Assembly: GCA_041396705.1 (NCBI GenBank)
Contig: JAWKYB010000010.1
Coordinates: 124,001 to 188,000 of the forward strand
From: Alphaproteobacteria bacterium
Lineage (GTDB): Bacteria > Pseudomonadota > Alphaproteobacteria > CALKHQ01
Reading direction: 5' to 3'
DNA: 64,000 nt
Of this stretch, positions 8,836-17,313 are shown one piece after another; the stretch's first letter is position 1, and the number at the start of each line of letters is the position of its first letter. Below the pieces are notes generated by a model. It saw only the letters and a list, made by a program, of their open reading frames with translations, ran no database searches and was not told where the DNA came from. A program made the translations under genes and the position numbers.

Positions 8836-10017
8836 ATGTCATGCGATTCCGCACCCAGCCTCGACCTGCTCAGCCGCCGTGCCGCCGCATTGCACGCCAG
8901 CCAGATCCGCGAGGTGGCGGAGGAGGGCATGCGGATGGACGGCGTGCTGCCGCTGTGGTTCGGCGAGGCCGCCTGGGGTGCGCCCGACGTGGCGGTGGAG
9001 GCCGCGGTCGCGGCGCTCAGGGCCGGCGACCACTTCTACCAGCCGAACAGCGGGCGGATGGCGCTGCGCGAGGCGATCGCGGCCTATACCGCACGCACAT
9101 ATGCGGTTGCGGCCGGCGTCGAGCGCGTCACCGTCACCGCTTCCGGCATGCAGGGCCTGGCGCTGACCGCGCAGGCCATCGTCGACCCCGGCGACCGGGT
9201 GGTGGTGGTCGATCCGGCCTGGCCGAACATCCCCGGCGCCTTCGCCATCGCCGGCGGCACGATCGCCACCGTCGGCCTCGCGCCGCGCGACGGCCGCTGG
9301 TCGCTCGACACCGACCGCCTGCTCGACGCGCTGACGCCCGGCACGCGCGCGCTGGTCGTCAATTCGCCCAACAACCCGACCGGCTGGGTGATGGACCGCG
9401 CCGCGCAGCAGGCCGTGCTGGCCCATTGCCGCCGTCACGGCATCTGGATCGTGGCCGACGACGTCTATTCCCGGCTCTATCTGGCCGGCGACCACGCGCC
9501 GTCGTTCCTCGAGATCGCCGAGCCGGAGGACCGGGTGGTCTCGGTCAACAGCTTCTCCAAGGCCTGGTCGATGACCGGCTGGCGGCTCGGCTGGCTGGTC
9601 GCGCCGGCGGCACTGGAGCCGGCGCTGGCGATGCTGACCGAGTTCAACATTGCCGGCCCGCCCGGCTTCACCCAGCAGGCCGGCATCGCCGCGCTCACCG
9701 GCGGGGAGAGCCACGTGGCCGGCCAGCGCCAGCGGCTGCAGGCCGCCTACGACATCACCGCGGCGCGGCTGGCGGCGATGCCGGGGGTCACCTTCGTCGC
9801 GCCGGAGGGCGCCTTCTATGCCTTCTTCCGCATCGACGGGCTCGACGACAGCCTGGGCTTCGCCCAGCGGCTGCTGCGCCAGGCCAGGGTCGGGCTGGCG
9901 CCGGGCACCGCCTTCGGGTCGGCCGGCCAGGGCTGCCTGCGGCTGTGCTATGCCCGCCCGCCGGAGATGATGGCCGCGGCGATGGATCGGCTCGACGCGT
10001 TCATGCGCCATCGCTGA
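8836..10017 (+). CDS. PLP-dependent class I/II aminotransferase
   Basis: A 393-aa fold-type I aminotransferase, of normal length for the family. It has the N-terminal YQPNSGRMALREAIAAY region, the NSPNNPTGWVM substrate and cofactor loop, the DDVYSRLY Asp that pairs with the PLP ring nitrogen, and SFSKAWSMTGWRLGW with the Schiff-base lysine and a following arginine. It should interconvert an amino acid and its 2-oxo acid in the cytoplasm. The substrate cannot be read from sequence; the nearest remembered relatives are aspartate or aromatic aminotransferase-like proteins. It stands alone, 52 nt after the third DUF2259 gene. Confidence 0.88.
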   Translation: MSCDSAPSLDLLSRRAAALHASQIREVAEEGMRMDGVLPLWFGEAAWGAPDVAVEAAVAALRAGDHFYQPNSGRMALREAIAAYTARTYAVAAGVERVTVTASGMQGLALTAQAIVDPGDRVVVVDPAWPNIPGAFAIAGGTIATVGLAPRDGRWSLDTDRLLDALTPGTRALVVNSPNNPTGWVMDRAAQQAVLAHCRRHGIWIVADDVYSRLYLAGDHAPSFLEIAEPEDRVVSVNSFSKAWSMTGWRLGWLVAPAALEPALAMLTEFNIAGPPGFTQQAGIAALTGGESHVAGQRQRLQAAYDITAARLAAMPGVTFVAPEGAFYAFFRIDGLDDSLGFAQRLLRQARVGLAPGTAFGSAGQGCLRLCYARPPEMMAAAMDRLDAFMRHR

Positions 10018-10117
10018 CCGCATTGCGGCCGGCGGCCGGGCGGAAGCGATCCGCCTCTTGCCCGGCGCGCCGCTTGCGTGGAGAATCCGGTGAAACCCCG
10101 TTTGCGGCGGTGACAGC

Positions 10118-10459
10118 ATGAACGTCGACGGCAAGTTCTCGGTGGCAAGCGATCCGGTCGGCCTGGCCGAGCGCCGGGTCGGCATCGGGCACAATGGCGG
10201 CCCGCCGCTGGACGAGCCCGGCCGGCCGTGGGGCGCCGGCGGACCGGTGGTCTATCGATGCTGGCTGGAGGCACAGCGCCGCGCCTGGCGCGACGTGCCG
10301 TTCGACACGGTGCGCCGTCGCGCCGCGCGGGCGGCGCAGCTGGGGCTGACCTATCGCGAGTACACGCTGGAGATCCTGGAACGCGGCCGCTACCTCAGCG
10401 CGGCCGATTCCGAGCGGATCGCCGAAATCAAGGCAAAGCGCGGCAGCTCCGACTGGTAG
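10118..10459 (+). CDS. Small protein with IGHNGGP motif
   Basis: A 113-aa cytoplasmic protein. The segment VGIGHNGGPPLDE near residue 25 is a motif I recognise from many small alphaproteobacterial proteins of unknown or phage-related function. The rest is basic and helical (VRRRAARAAQLGLTYREYTLEILERGRYL), which could bind nucleic acid. There is no signal peptide or metal site. The ATG at 10118 lies shortly after GGCGGTGACAGC; the Shine-Dalgarno sequence is weak. It converges with the secreted protein gene that ends at 10480. Confidence 0.65.
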   Translation: MNVDGKFSVASDPVGLAERRVGIGHNGGPPLDEPGRPWGAGGPVVYRCWLEAQRRAWRDVPFDTVRRRAARAAQLGLTYREYTLEILERGRYLSAADSERIAEIKAKRGSSDW

Positions 10460-10479
10460 GCGTCCGCCGGTGCCGCGGG

Positions 10480-11163
10480 TCACGCCGGGCAGCGGTAGAA
10501 CACCAGGGGCGCGGCCTGGTCGGGCGAGTGCGCGACCAGCACGTCGGCGCTGCGCGGCGTGATCGTCCAGGTGGTGACGTTGCTGCCGATCTGGGGCCCG
10601 AGCTGGCGCATCAGGCCGGCATCGAGCGGCATGCCCATTGCCGCGACGGCGACCGACAGGTTGTTGACCCAGGCAAAGCCGTTGCCGCCGCGCCAGACCA
10701 GGTCGAACCGGCGGACGGGTTGGTCGCCGAACGCCTGTTCGGCGGTCAGCGTGAAGGCGTCGTCGTCGGCCTGCCAGATCGTCAGCGCCTTGAACGGGTC
10801 GCAGGCATCGGCGATGGCGCCGTTGCGATAGGCGTCCAGCACCTCCGGCCATGAGGCTGCCGCCCAGGTCCCGACCATCAGCGCGCGCACCATGGCGCCG
10901 TTCTGGGCGACGCCGTAGTCCACCTCCGGCGGCATGAAGCCGGGGTCGCCCAGCTCGACCAGCAGCGGGCCGACGATCGCCGGCGTGAACGGTGCCGCAC
11001 CGGCGGACGGCGGCGCGAAGGCGGCATCGAAACACGCCAGTCGGGCATCGCGGTCTTCGATCAGCGTGCAGCCGCGTATGGTTTCCGGGCGCTCCTCGGC
11101 GGCGGCGGCCGTCGCGGTCGCAAGGGCGCCGGCAGCGGCGAGGATGCGGGCAGGCTTGATCAT
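10480..11163 (-). CDS. Hypothetical secreted protein
   Basis: A 227-aa protein with a clear signal peptide (MIKPARILAAAGALATATAAAAEE). AGGAGG sits at good spacing before the ATG at 11163, which fixes the start. The mature N-terminus has CTLIEDRDARLACFDAAF, a Cys-rich motif seen at the beginning of several periplasmic proteins of unknown function. The rest alternates short hydrophobic strands and contains FDLVWRGGNGFAWVNNLSV, suggesting a beta-sandwich. The last residues, FYRCPA, hold a third cysteine. No enzyme signature is visible. It is divergent from the MAPEG gene at 11329. Confidence 0.72.
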   Translation of the reverse strand: MIKPARILAAAGALATATAAAAEERPETIRGCTLIEDRDARLACFDAAFAPPSAGAAPFTPAIVGPLLVELGDPGFMPPEVDYGVAQNGAMVRALMVGTWAAASWPEVLDAYRNGAIADACDPFKALTIWQADDDAFTLTAEQAFGDQPVRRFDLVWRGGNGFAWVNNLSVAVAAMGMPLDAGLMRQLGPQIGSNVTTWTITPRSADVLVAHSPDQAAPLVFYRCPA

Positions 11164-11328
11164 GGCGGCCTCCTGGCGGGTGTTTGCGCGGGTTGGATGA
11201 AGGCACACTGTGCCCCGCGCACCATGGCCGGCCAACCCGCTTGCGCCAAATTGCATCACCGGGCCTATGCTGCCGCGCGCGGCATCGCCGGTCGTGGCCG
11301 CAACGTCGCTAGAATGGGAGATCGCCAG

Positions 11329-11754
11329 ATGGACATCGCCGGGTTCGCCGCGGTCGGGCTGTATGCCGGGCTCAATACGCTCATCCTGCTGTGGATCGCG
11401 CTGGCGACCGGCCGGCTGCGCCAGCGCACCGGCATCTACATCGGCGACGGCGGCAACATGCATCTGGTCCGCATCCTGCGCGGGCATGCCAACGCGCTGG
11501 AAACGATCCCGGTCGTGCTGATCCTGATGCTGCTGATGGCCGCATTCGCCGCGCCGGCCTGGGTCATCCACCTGTTCGGCATCGCGTTGACGGTCGGGCG
11601 CTTCTTCCACGCCATGCACTTCATCGCCGCCGATGCCCCCGGCTGGCAGCGCCGGATCGGCGCCGGGTTGTCGCTGCTGGTCGCCCTGCTCGCCGCGCTC
11701 GGCGTGATCGGCCACGCGATCTGGCTGATGGCCGCGCCGACGGCAGGCGGCTGA
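11329..11754 (+). CDS. MAPEG family membrane protein
   Basis: A 141-aa integral membrane protein with four predicted helices, the size and layout of MAPEG proteins (microsomal glutathione S-transferase-like). Diagnostic segments are GLNTLILLWIALATGRLRQRTGI, NMHLVRILRGHANALETIPVVLILM (with the conserved R-x-x-R-x-H-x-N-x-x-E pattern) and FGIALTVGRFFHAMHF. Family members conjugate glutathione or act on hydrophobic electrophiles in the membrane. The ATG at 11329 is preceded by GGGAG at 8 nt; an in-frame ATG at 11314 is possible. Its 3' end lies close to the convergent RTX gene. Confidence 0.85.
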   Translation: MDIAGFAAVGLYAGLNTLILLWIALATGRLRQRTGIYIGDGGNMHLVRILRGHANALETIPVVLILMLLMAAFAAPAWVIHLFGIALTVGRFFHAMHFIAADAPGWQRRIGAGLSLLVALLAALGVIGHAIWLMAAPTAGG

Positions 11755-11775
11755 CGCCGGCGGTTCTTCGGCCCG

Positions 11776-12663
11776 CTACCACTCCAGCAGGATGCCCTGG
11801 CTGATCGCGTCATAGTCGGCAAGCACCAGGGTGACCTGGTCGTTGTCGTCGTAGACCCGCGTGTGGCCGTTCTCGTCCACGTCGTAGTAAAGGCCGCGCA
11901 CCGTATCGAGCTGGCTGACGTCGTAGTCGTGGACGATGTCGAACAGCCCGTCGTGGTTGACGTTGACGAACCGGTCGGCACCGGCCCCGCCGTACATCTC
12001 GTCCTGACCGTCGCCGCCGGACAGCAGATCGTCGCCCGCGCCGCCTTCCAGAATGTCGTTGCCGTCGTCGCCATAGAGGTCGTCGCTGTCGGCGCCGCCC
12101 ATCAGCCAGTCGTTGCCGTCGTCGCCGTTGAGGATGTCCCGGTCGGCACCGCCCAGGATGGTGTCGTTGCCCGCACCGCCGTGAAGATTGTCCCAGCTGT
12201 CGCCGCCGCCGTCGATGTAGTCGTCGCCGTCGCCGCCGTAGATCCAGTCTTCGCCGTCGCCGCCGAACAGCCGGTCGTCGCCGGCGCCGCCGTAGATCTC
12301 GTCGTCGCCGTCGCCGCCGTGGATCACGTTGTCATAGGCCGGTGGCGCCTTGTGGCCGGTCTCCGAAAGCGGGCCGGACGGATCGGCGACGATGACGTCG
12401 TCGCCGTCGCTGCCCTGGGTGGTCTCGCCATTGCCGGGCGCGATGCGCACCGCCCGCACGCCGTCGGGCAGTTTCCAGACCATGTCGCCGGGCGGCTCGG
12501 TCTCGCCCCAGCTGCCGGAAACCATGCCCTTCGTCATCGTCGGCCCGTCGCCGCCCTCTTCGGCGGCGTCGGTCGGCCACAGCCGCCATTCGGCCTCGGC
12601 CAGCGCCTGCAGGTCCGCGATCGTGGCGTCGGCGCCGGTCGTCTTGCTCGGCTGCATGGTCAT
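11776..12663 (-). CDS. RTX calcium-binding repeat protein 1
   Basis: A 295-aa acidic protein. Residues about 80-225 are glycine-aspartate nonapeptide repeats (GGDGDDEIYGG, GGAGNDTILGG and similar), which bind calcium as a parallel beta-roll after export. The 80-residue leader has no Sec signal, so type I (ABC) secretion is expected. The C-terminus (IVHDYDVSQLDTVRG ... TRVYDDNDQVTLVLADYD) is the divergent member of the C-terminal module shared with the RTX proteins at 52-61 kb. The promoter element TGAACC-N15-GCGAC ends 28 nt before the ATG. GGAGGG precedes the start. No protease or lipase domain is present. Confidence 0.88.
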   Translation of the reverse strand: MTMQPSKTTGADATIADLQALAEAEWRLWPTDAAEEGGDGPTMTKGMVSGSWGETEPPGDMVWKLPDGVRAVRIAPGNGETTQGSDGDDVIVADPSGPLSETGHKAPPAYDNVIHGGDGDDEIYGGAGDDRLFGGDGEDWIYGGDGDDYIDGGGDSWDNLHGGAGNDTILGGADRDILNGDDGNDWLMGGADSDDLYGDDGNDILEGGAGDDLLSGGDGQDEMYGGAGADRFVNVNHDGLFDIVHDYDVSQLDTVRGLYYDVDENGHTRVYDDNDQVTLVLADYDAISQGILLEW

Positions 12664-12691
12664 GGCGCTGCCCTCCGTCTGCTCTGGTTGG

Positions 12692-12717
12692 GTCGCGCGC
12701 GCGCCGCGCCAGGTTCA
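12692..12717 (-). promoter_or_regulatory. TGAACC-N15-GCGAC element (copy 2), upstream of RTX 1
   Basis: On the minus strand, TGAACC (12717-12712) and GCGAC (12696-12692) are separated by 15 nt. The -10-like half ends 28 nt before the ATG at 12663, giving a short leader that includes the Shine-Dalgarno sequence. This copy is 40 kb from the main RTX array. Confidence 0.82.
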
Positions 12718-12865
12718 CACCAAGTCGCGCGGCGGGCCGCACGGGCGGCAGGTGCTGGAACAGGGCGCAACGAAGCGGGTCGCGTCGGCGCCACGCAGGG
12801 CTAACCGGTTCGCAAGGCACCGGCGCCTATGCTGACCAGGCATCGGGTCTGAGGGAGAAGAGGTC

Positions 12866-13795
12866 ATGGGTGCCTGGGGCGGCGGGCTCTACGCCAGCGA
12901 CTTCGCGCGCGACATGAAGGCGACCATCAAGGGCGTGCTGCGTGCGCCGTTGGATGACGACGCGCTGCTGGCCGAGATCTGGCAGGCCCATGGCGCCGGC
13001 ACGGAGGACCTGGAGGCGCTGGACTACTGGCTGGTGCTCGCCGACCAGCTCGAGCGTCGCGGCCTGCATCGGCCGGAGATCGCCGCACGCGCGCTCGCCA
13101 TCGCCGCCTCGGGCGAGGATCTGGCCCTGCTGGCGGAGCTGGAGGCGGACAAGTCGACGATCGCGGCGCGGCGGCGCGACACCGAGCGCCTCGCCGCCCG
13201 GCTGCGCGAACCGCGCCCGGCGAAGCCGCGCAGTCCGCTGCGGAAGCCGCAGCCGCTGCTGCTTGCGCCCGGCGAGGCGCTGACCTGGCCGACGGACCGA
13301 GGGGCATCGATCAATGCGTACATTCCGGAGGACGCCCCCTGGAAGCCGGATTTCAACCAGGACGGCTGGGGCTTCGGCGTCGTGACCGAGGCGGGCCACG
13401 CGTTCCACGCGCTCGCCTACTATGCGATCCAGGTGCTGCGATGGCGTCGGGCGGCGCGCCCGTCCGCCGAACTGGCGGCGCACTGCCCGCGGTCGCCGTA
13501 TTGCTACGGCACCATCACGGCGGGACAGCTGAAGCGGGCGCGGGTCGAACGGCTCGGCCGGATCGCCGACGCGCAGTTCGGGCCGGCGCCGCAGCCGGCG
13601 GAGGCGGACCGCTGCGTGCGCCGGGCCGTGATCGCCGAGATCGGCCTGTCGAACGCCTTCGGGCTCGATGCCTGGAACACCTGGGTCTTGCCGGGGCCGA
13701 AGTTCCCGATCCCTGCGCCGTCGGGCACGCCGCTGGATCCGGACCAGCCGGACCAGCGTCCCGGCCCCTACGACCTCGACGCGGCGCCGGCGTGA
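12866..13795 (+). CDS. Hypothetical protein with MGAWG N-terminus
   Basis: A 309-aa cytoplasmic protein. It opens with MGAWGGGLYASDFARDMK, an N-terminal pattern I associate with DUF4259-type proteins of unknown function. A helical region (20-130) and a basic proline-rich linker (RPAKPRSPLRKPQ) follow. The C-terminal part is rich in Trp and Tyr (INAYIPEDAPWKPDFNQDGWGFG, NAFGLDAWNTWVLPGPKFPIP). GGGAGAAGAGG precedes the ATG. No catalytic motif is recognised. It converges on the SDR gene. Confidence 0.7.
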   Translation: MGAWGGGLYASDFARDMKATIKGVLRAPLDDDALLAEIWQAHGAGTEDLEALDYWLVLADQLERRGLHRPEIAARALAIAASGEDLALLAELEADKSTIAARRRDTERLAARLREPRPAKPRSPLRKPQPLLLAPGEALTWPTDRGASINAYIPEDAPWKPDFNQDGWGFGVVTEAGHAFHALAYYAIQVLRWRRAARPSAELAAHCPRSPYCYGTITAGQLKRARVERLGRIADAQFGPAPQPAEADRCVRRAVIAEIGLSNAFGLDAWNTWVLPGPKFPIPAPSGTPLDPDQPDQRPGPYDLDAAPA

Positions 13796-13805
13796 ACGCC
13801 GGCCC

Positions 13806-14576
13806 TCAGATCACGCTGAAGCCGGCGTCGATCAGCATGGTGGCGCCGTTGACCAGGTCGGAGGCCGGCGAGGCCAGGTAAAGCACCATATCGGCCACTT
13901 CGACCGGTTCGCCGAACCGGCCGAGCGGGGTGCGGTCCAGCATCGGCTGCGACTTGGCCCGGTCGCCCCACACCAGCTTGCCGAGCGGGGTCATGATGAT
14001 GGTCGGGCAGACCGCGTTGACCTGCACGTTGTGGCGCGCCCATTCGGCCGCCATGTTGCGGGTCAGCGCGTTCAGCCCGGCCTTCGACGCCGAATAGGAC
14101 GCGTGCCCCTCGATCGCGATCACGCTGGCCTGGGACGAGATGTTGACGATCTTGCCGGCCTGCTGCGCGATCATCCCCGGCGCCAGCGCCTGGGCCAGGA
14201 TCAGCGGCGTGCGCAGGTTGATCGCCATGGTCCGGTCCCAGGTATCGAGGTCGGTGTCCAGCGTCGGCTCGATCACGGCGATGCCGGCGTTGTTGACCAG
14301 GATGTCGACGGTGCCGAAGGCGGCCAGTGCCGCTTTGGCCGCGCCGCGCGGACCCTCGACCGTGGCCAGATCGGCCGCGAAGGTCTCGCAGCGGCGGCCG
14401 AGCCCGCGCACGGTGTGCGCCACCGCGTCCAGCCCGGCGGCGTCCCGGTCGACCGCCGCGATGTCGGCACCGGCGTCGGCCAGCACCTGGCAGATCACGC
14501 TGCCGATCCCGCCCGCCGCCCCGGTGACCAGCGCCCGCTTGCCCGCGACCGCGAACCGCTCCGTCCATCGCGTCAT
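13806..14576 (-). CDS. SDR-family NAD(P)-dependent oxidoreductase
   Basis: A 256-aa classical short-chain dehydrogenase of usual length. It has the TGAAGGIG dinucleotide motif near residue 18, D-A-D following the second strand (AAVDRD, suggesting NAD preference), NNAGIA, the catalytic Ser in VNISSQAS and the Tyr/Lys pair in YSASKAG. C-terminal features such as ASDLVNGATMLIDAGF are typical of gluconate-5-dehydrogenase or sugar-alcohol dehydrogenase-like members. The substrate is not determinable. It may be read in the same direction as the FAD oxidase upstream, but 165 nt and a repeat-like stretch separate them. Confidence 0.87.
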   Translation of the reverse strand: MTRWTERFAVAGKRALVTGAAGGIGSVICQVLADAGADIAAVDRDAAGLDAVAHTVRGLGRRCETFAADLATVEGPRGAAKAALAAFGTVDILVNNAGIAVIEPTLDTDLDTWDRTMAINLRTPLILAQALAPGMIAQQAGKIVNISSQASVIAIEGHASYSASKAGLNALTRNMAAEWARHNVQVNAVCPTIIMTPLGKLVWGDRAKSQPMLDRTPLGRFGEPVEVADMVLYLASPASDLVNGATMLIDAGFSVI

Positions 14577-14609
14577 TCGTTTGTCCTCCCTACCCGATCA
14601 CGCCCGCCG

Positions 14610-14735
14610 TCGACCGCCGTCATCGCGCGGCCCCGCCTTGATTGCCGCGCGGCCTGCGGCGGTTCGCAATGACGGCGAGGGTTTCTGCCTTTGTCTTCGC
14701 CTCGTCGCGAGGCGCGGAGCGCCGTGGCGATCCAT
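14610..14735. repeat. Probable dispersed intergenic repeat
   Basis: The gap between the SDR and FAD-oxidase genes holds GATTGCCGCGCGGCCTGCGG, then GGTTCGCAATGACGGCG, then a cctcgtcgcgaggcg palindrome and GGCGATCCATG. The 'ATTGC...GCAATGACGG...GATCCA' vocabulary is characteristic of palindromic intergenic repeats that I remember from other alphaproteobacterial genomes. Only one clear copy lies in this window, so copy number cannot be tested here. Confidence 0.4.
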
Positions 14736-14741
14736 GCCGTC

Positions 14742-16154
14742 TCACGCCGGCAGAATGTTCTGGTTCAGGCGGAACAGGTTGTGCGGGTCGTATTTCGTCT
14801 TGGCGGCGCGCAGGCGGGCGTGGTTGGCGCCGTAGTTGGCGCGCACGCGCATGTCGTCGGCGTCGGACATGAAGTTGATGTAGCCGCCCGCCTCGGAATA
14901 GGGCCGCAGCGCCGTCTCATAGGCCTTGACCCAGGCGGTGTTGGCGTCGTTGTCGGCCGGGTCGGGCCAGGAGCCGGAGAAGATCACCGAATAGCGCGCG
15001 GTGCGATGCGGGAAGGCGGTGTCGCCGGGCCTGAGCCGGTGGCAGGCGCCGTCGATGGGAAACAGGAAGGTGCCGGAGGCCGGGTGCGGCGTCCGCGCGC
15101 CGTGCTCGATATGGGCGGCCAGCGCCGCGTCCGGCACGTCGTGCACCACGTTGGCGCGCCAGTAGTGCTGCATGCCATAGGGCAGGGCGCCGTCGAACAG
15201 GGTGTTGATCTGCGGATAGGGCATGCGCCACAGCGCCTGGCCGATCACCTCGCCCAGGCCGCCGAGCGCGGCCGCGATGCGCGCATCCTCCGATTCGGCG
15301 CCGCTCCAGCAGGCCACCACCGCCATCACCGCCTTGCCGTGCCAGGCTTCCGGCAGGAACGGTGCCGCCGGCGCCATGGTGAAGGCGAACAGCGCCTGCA
15401 GGTCGGTGCCGGCGTCGGCCAACAGCGCCTCCCAGGCGCGGAACACCGCCGGGTCTGGACGATAGAACACCGGCCCGCCGAGCACGCTCGACACCTGCTG
15501 GGCGCGATACTCGAAGGCGGTGACCACGCCGAAATTGCCGCCGCCGCCGCGGATCGCCCAGAACAGCTCCGGCTCGTGCTCGGCATCGCAGGTGACGAAG
15601 CGGCCGTCGGCCAGCACCATGTCGGCCGAGACCAGGTTGTCGCAGCTGAGCCCGCCGCGGCGGGTGAGGTGGCCCATGCCGCCGCCCAGCGTCAGGCCGG
15701 CGATGCCGGTGGTCGAGACCACGCCGCCGGGCACGGCGAAGCCGAACGGGTGGGTGGCGTGGTCCATGTCGCCCCAGGTGACGCCGCCCTCGGCCCGCAC
15801 GGTGCCGCGGGCGGTGTCGACCCGGATGCCCTTCATCCGCTTCAGGTCCAGCACCAGCCCGTCGTCGCAGGTGGAAAAGCCGGTGACGTTGTGGCTGCCG
15901 CCGCGCACCGCGAGCGCCAGATCGTGGTCGCGGGCGAAGGTCACTGCCGCGATCACGTCGGCCACGTCGGCCGCCTGCACGATCAGCCCTGGCCGGCGGC
16001 CGGCGTGCATGGCGTTGTAGATCGTCCGCGCGCCGTCATAGGCCGGATCGGCCGGCCCGACGGCCGCGCCGCGCAGTCGTGCCGCCAGCGACCCGACCGC
16101 ATCCGCCCCCGGCCCGGCCCCGCCGTCGCGCCGCCTGAGTGCATGCTCGATCAT
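14742..16154 (-). CDS. FAD-binding oxidoreductase, berberine-bridge-enzyme type
   Basis: A 470-aa flavoprotein of the PCMH/BBE family. The FAD domain contains VRGGSHNVTGFSTC, whose His is where these enzymes attach FAD covalently, and GGGMGHLTRRGGLSCDNLVSAD, whose Cys is placed as in enzymes with a second covalent flavin bond. The C-terminus YDPHNLFRLNQNI is the typical BBE tail. It should oxidise a sugar, alcohol or similar substrate with oxygen. The ATG at 16154 was preferred over one six codons upstream because GGGGAGGA sits just before it. No signal peptide is visible, so cytoplasmic. Confidence 0.86.
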   Translation of the reverse strand: MIEHALRRRDGGAGPGADAVGSLAARLRGAAVGPADPAYDGARTIYNAMHAGRRPGLIVQAADVADVIAAVTFARDHDLALAVRGGSHNVTGFSTCDDGLVLDLKRMKGIRVDTARGTVRAEGGVTWGDMDHATHPFGFAVPGGVVSTTGIAGLTLGGGMGHLTRRGGLSCDNLVSADMVLADGRFVTCDAEHEPELFWAIRGGGGNFGVVTAFEYRAQQVSSVLGGPVFYRPDPAVFRAWEALLADAGTDLQALFAFTMAPAAPFLPEAWHGKAVMAVVACWSGAESEDARIAAALGGLGEVIGQALWRMPYPQINTLFDGALPYGMQHYWRANVVHDVPDAALAAHIEHGARTPHPASGTFLFPIDGACHRLRPGDTAFPHRTARYSVIFSGSWPDPADNDANTAWVKAYETALRPYSEAGGYINFMSDADDMRVRANYGANHARLRAAKTKYDPHNLFRLNQNILPA

Positions 16155-16676
16155 TGCGTCCTCCCCCTGCATCGATCCGGCGGTGATGGTAGCGGCTGGC
16201 GCCGCCGGCGCAAATCGTCGGATGGACGCGACGTGACGGCAGCCTGTCCGCGTTAACCGCTTGTTAACCGCAGATGCGGTGTATTGCCCCTAACGGGCCA
16301 CTACATCTTGTTGATAACTGTGGGGACAAGTTGTGGAACAACAATGGGATAACCTGCCGGAACGCTTCGTGAGTCCCTTTCTGCAGCGGCCTTTGCGCGA
16401 CCTTGCCCAGGCCCTGCGGGACATCGCCGCCGCACGCGCCGAGCGCACGCTTCCCGTCCACGACCGGGACGATCGCGGCTGACGCGCGGCGGCCCGGCCG
16501 CGGCGCCGGCCCCGTCCGGAAACAATTGAAACACGAAAAATCACGCCCGGACACGCGACTGAAATCGGGCGTGCGTATCTGGTGTCCTGCGTCGACGGCG
16601 GGGCACCGACGAGCCGAACACCGAAACAGGGCCTCGCCCGCCGTCATCGCAAGCAGGGATGACAGGAACCAGACCC
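16155..16676. other. 522-nt gap with AT-rich, DnaA-box-like stretch
   Basis: This gap contains the window's clearest AT-rich segment (about 16255-16350), including TTGTTAACC, TTGTTGATAACTGTGG and ACAAGTTGTGGA. On the minus strand TTATCAACA (within 16313-16321) is one mismatch from the DnaA box TTATCCACA. A possible 49-codon gene occupies 16333-16482. The remainder, up to the acetyltransferase at 16677, shows nothing recognisable. The AT-rich block may simply be promoters for the small gene and the FAD-oxidase side. Confidence 0.4.
16333..16482 (+). CDS. Possible small protein (49 aa)
   Basis: GTG at 16333 opens 50 codons reading MEQQWDNLPERFVSPFLQRP, then a helical LRDLAQALRDIAAARAER segment and an acidic-basic tail. 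Codon use is G/C-ending in the second half, as in neighbouring genes, and it sits directly after a promoter-like AT-rich block. No Shine-Dalgarno sequence stronger than GGGGACAAG is present. It is too short for family recognition; a leader peptide or chance frame is possible. Confidence 0.35.
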   Translation: MEQQWDNLPERFVSPFLQRPLRDLAQALRDIAAARAERTLPVHDRDDRG

Positions 16677-17201
16677 ATGAACCGGTGGAAACCCCGATTG
16701 GCCATCGCGCAGGACGAACAGGCGTTGCGCGCGATGCAGGCGCAGTGCGTTCACGCCCTTGCCGAGGCCTATTACGCCTGCGAGATCATCGAAACCTATT
16801 TCAGCCACATCGGCACGCTGGATCCGGCGCTGATCGCGGACGGCACCTATTTCGTGGTGGAGGACGAGGGCAGACTGGTGGGCAGCGGCGGCTGGAGCGT
16901 GCGCCGACCGCACTACGAGCAGGCGGCCGAGCCGACGGCGCCGCTGCTGCGCGGGTTCTTCGTCCATCCGGACTATGCCCGCCGCGGAGTCGGCAGCGCA
17001 CTGGTGGAGCGCGTGGAGCGCGCGGTGTTCCGCGCCGGCCACGACGAGGCGCGGTTGACCGCGATGCTGTCCGGCGTCGCCTTCTACCGTGCCCACGACT
17101 ACACGGTGCTGCGCCACCGCACGGTCGACCTGGGCGACAGCGTGGTGATGCCCGTGGTCGACATGGCCAAGCGCCTGGGCGAGCACAGGATGACCGCCTG
17201 A
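16677..17201 (+). CDS. GNAT-family N-acetyltransferase
   Basis: A 174-aa acetyltransferase. The acetyl-CoA-binding motif A is LRGFFVHPDYARRGVGSALVER (strand, then R-x-x-G-x-G-x-A). Upstream strands include TYFVVEDEGRLVGSGGWSVR and the C-terminal part carries GVAFYRAHDYTVLRHRTVDL. It should transfer acetyl from acetyl-CoA to a small-molecule or protein amine; the substrate is unknown. ATG 16677 follows AGGAA by 9 nt; ATG 16659 is an alternative adding six residues. A strong terminator follows at 17242. Confidence 0.85.
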   Translation: MNRWKPRLAIAQDEQALRAMQAQCVHALAEAYYACEIIETYFSHIGTLDPALIADGTYFVVEDEGRLVGSGGWSVRRPHYEQAAEPTAPLLRGFFVHPDYARRGVGSALVERVERAVFRAGHDEARLTAMLSGVAFYRAHDYTVLRHRTVDLGDSVVMPVVDMAKRLGEHRMTA

Positions 17202-17241
17202 CGGATGGCGACGTGCGCGCGGTGGGGGGCGCGCAACGCTG

Positions 17242-17282
17242 GTGGGGTGCCTCTTCTGGCCGAGAGGCACCCCACGTCTTTT
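17242..17282 (+). terminator. Rho-independent terminator after the acetyltransferase
   Basis: A perfect 13-bp stem (17242-17254 with 17263-17275, GTGGGGTGCCTCT paired with AGAGGCACCCCAC) and 8-nt loop is followed by GTCTTTT. It sits between converging genes and fits the plus-strand acetyltransferase. The minus side lacks a U-tract. Confidence 0.85.
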
Positions 17283-17313
17283 CGTGCCGCGGCGCGGCGC
17301 GTGGGCGGGCGGC

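Noticed and set aside
14691..16256. Plus-strand open frame of about 520 codons
   Set aside because: Antisense of the FAD-binding oxidase; no coherent protein pattern.
16264..16647. Minus-strand frame of 127 codons opposite the AT-rich block
   Set aside because: It lacks a Shine-Dalgarno sequence, has mixed composition and crosses the promoter-like region; the short plus-strand frame is more plausible.
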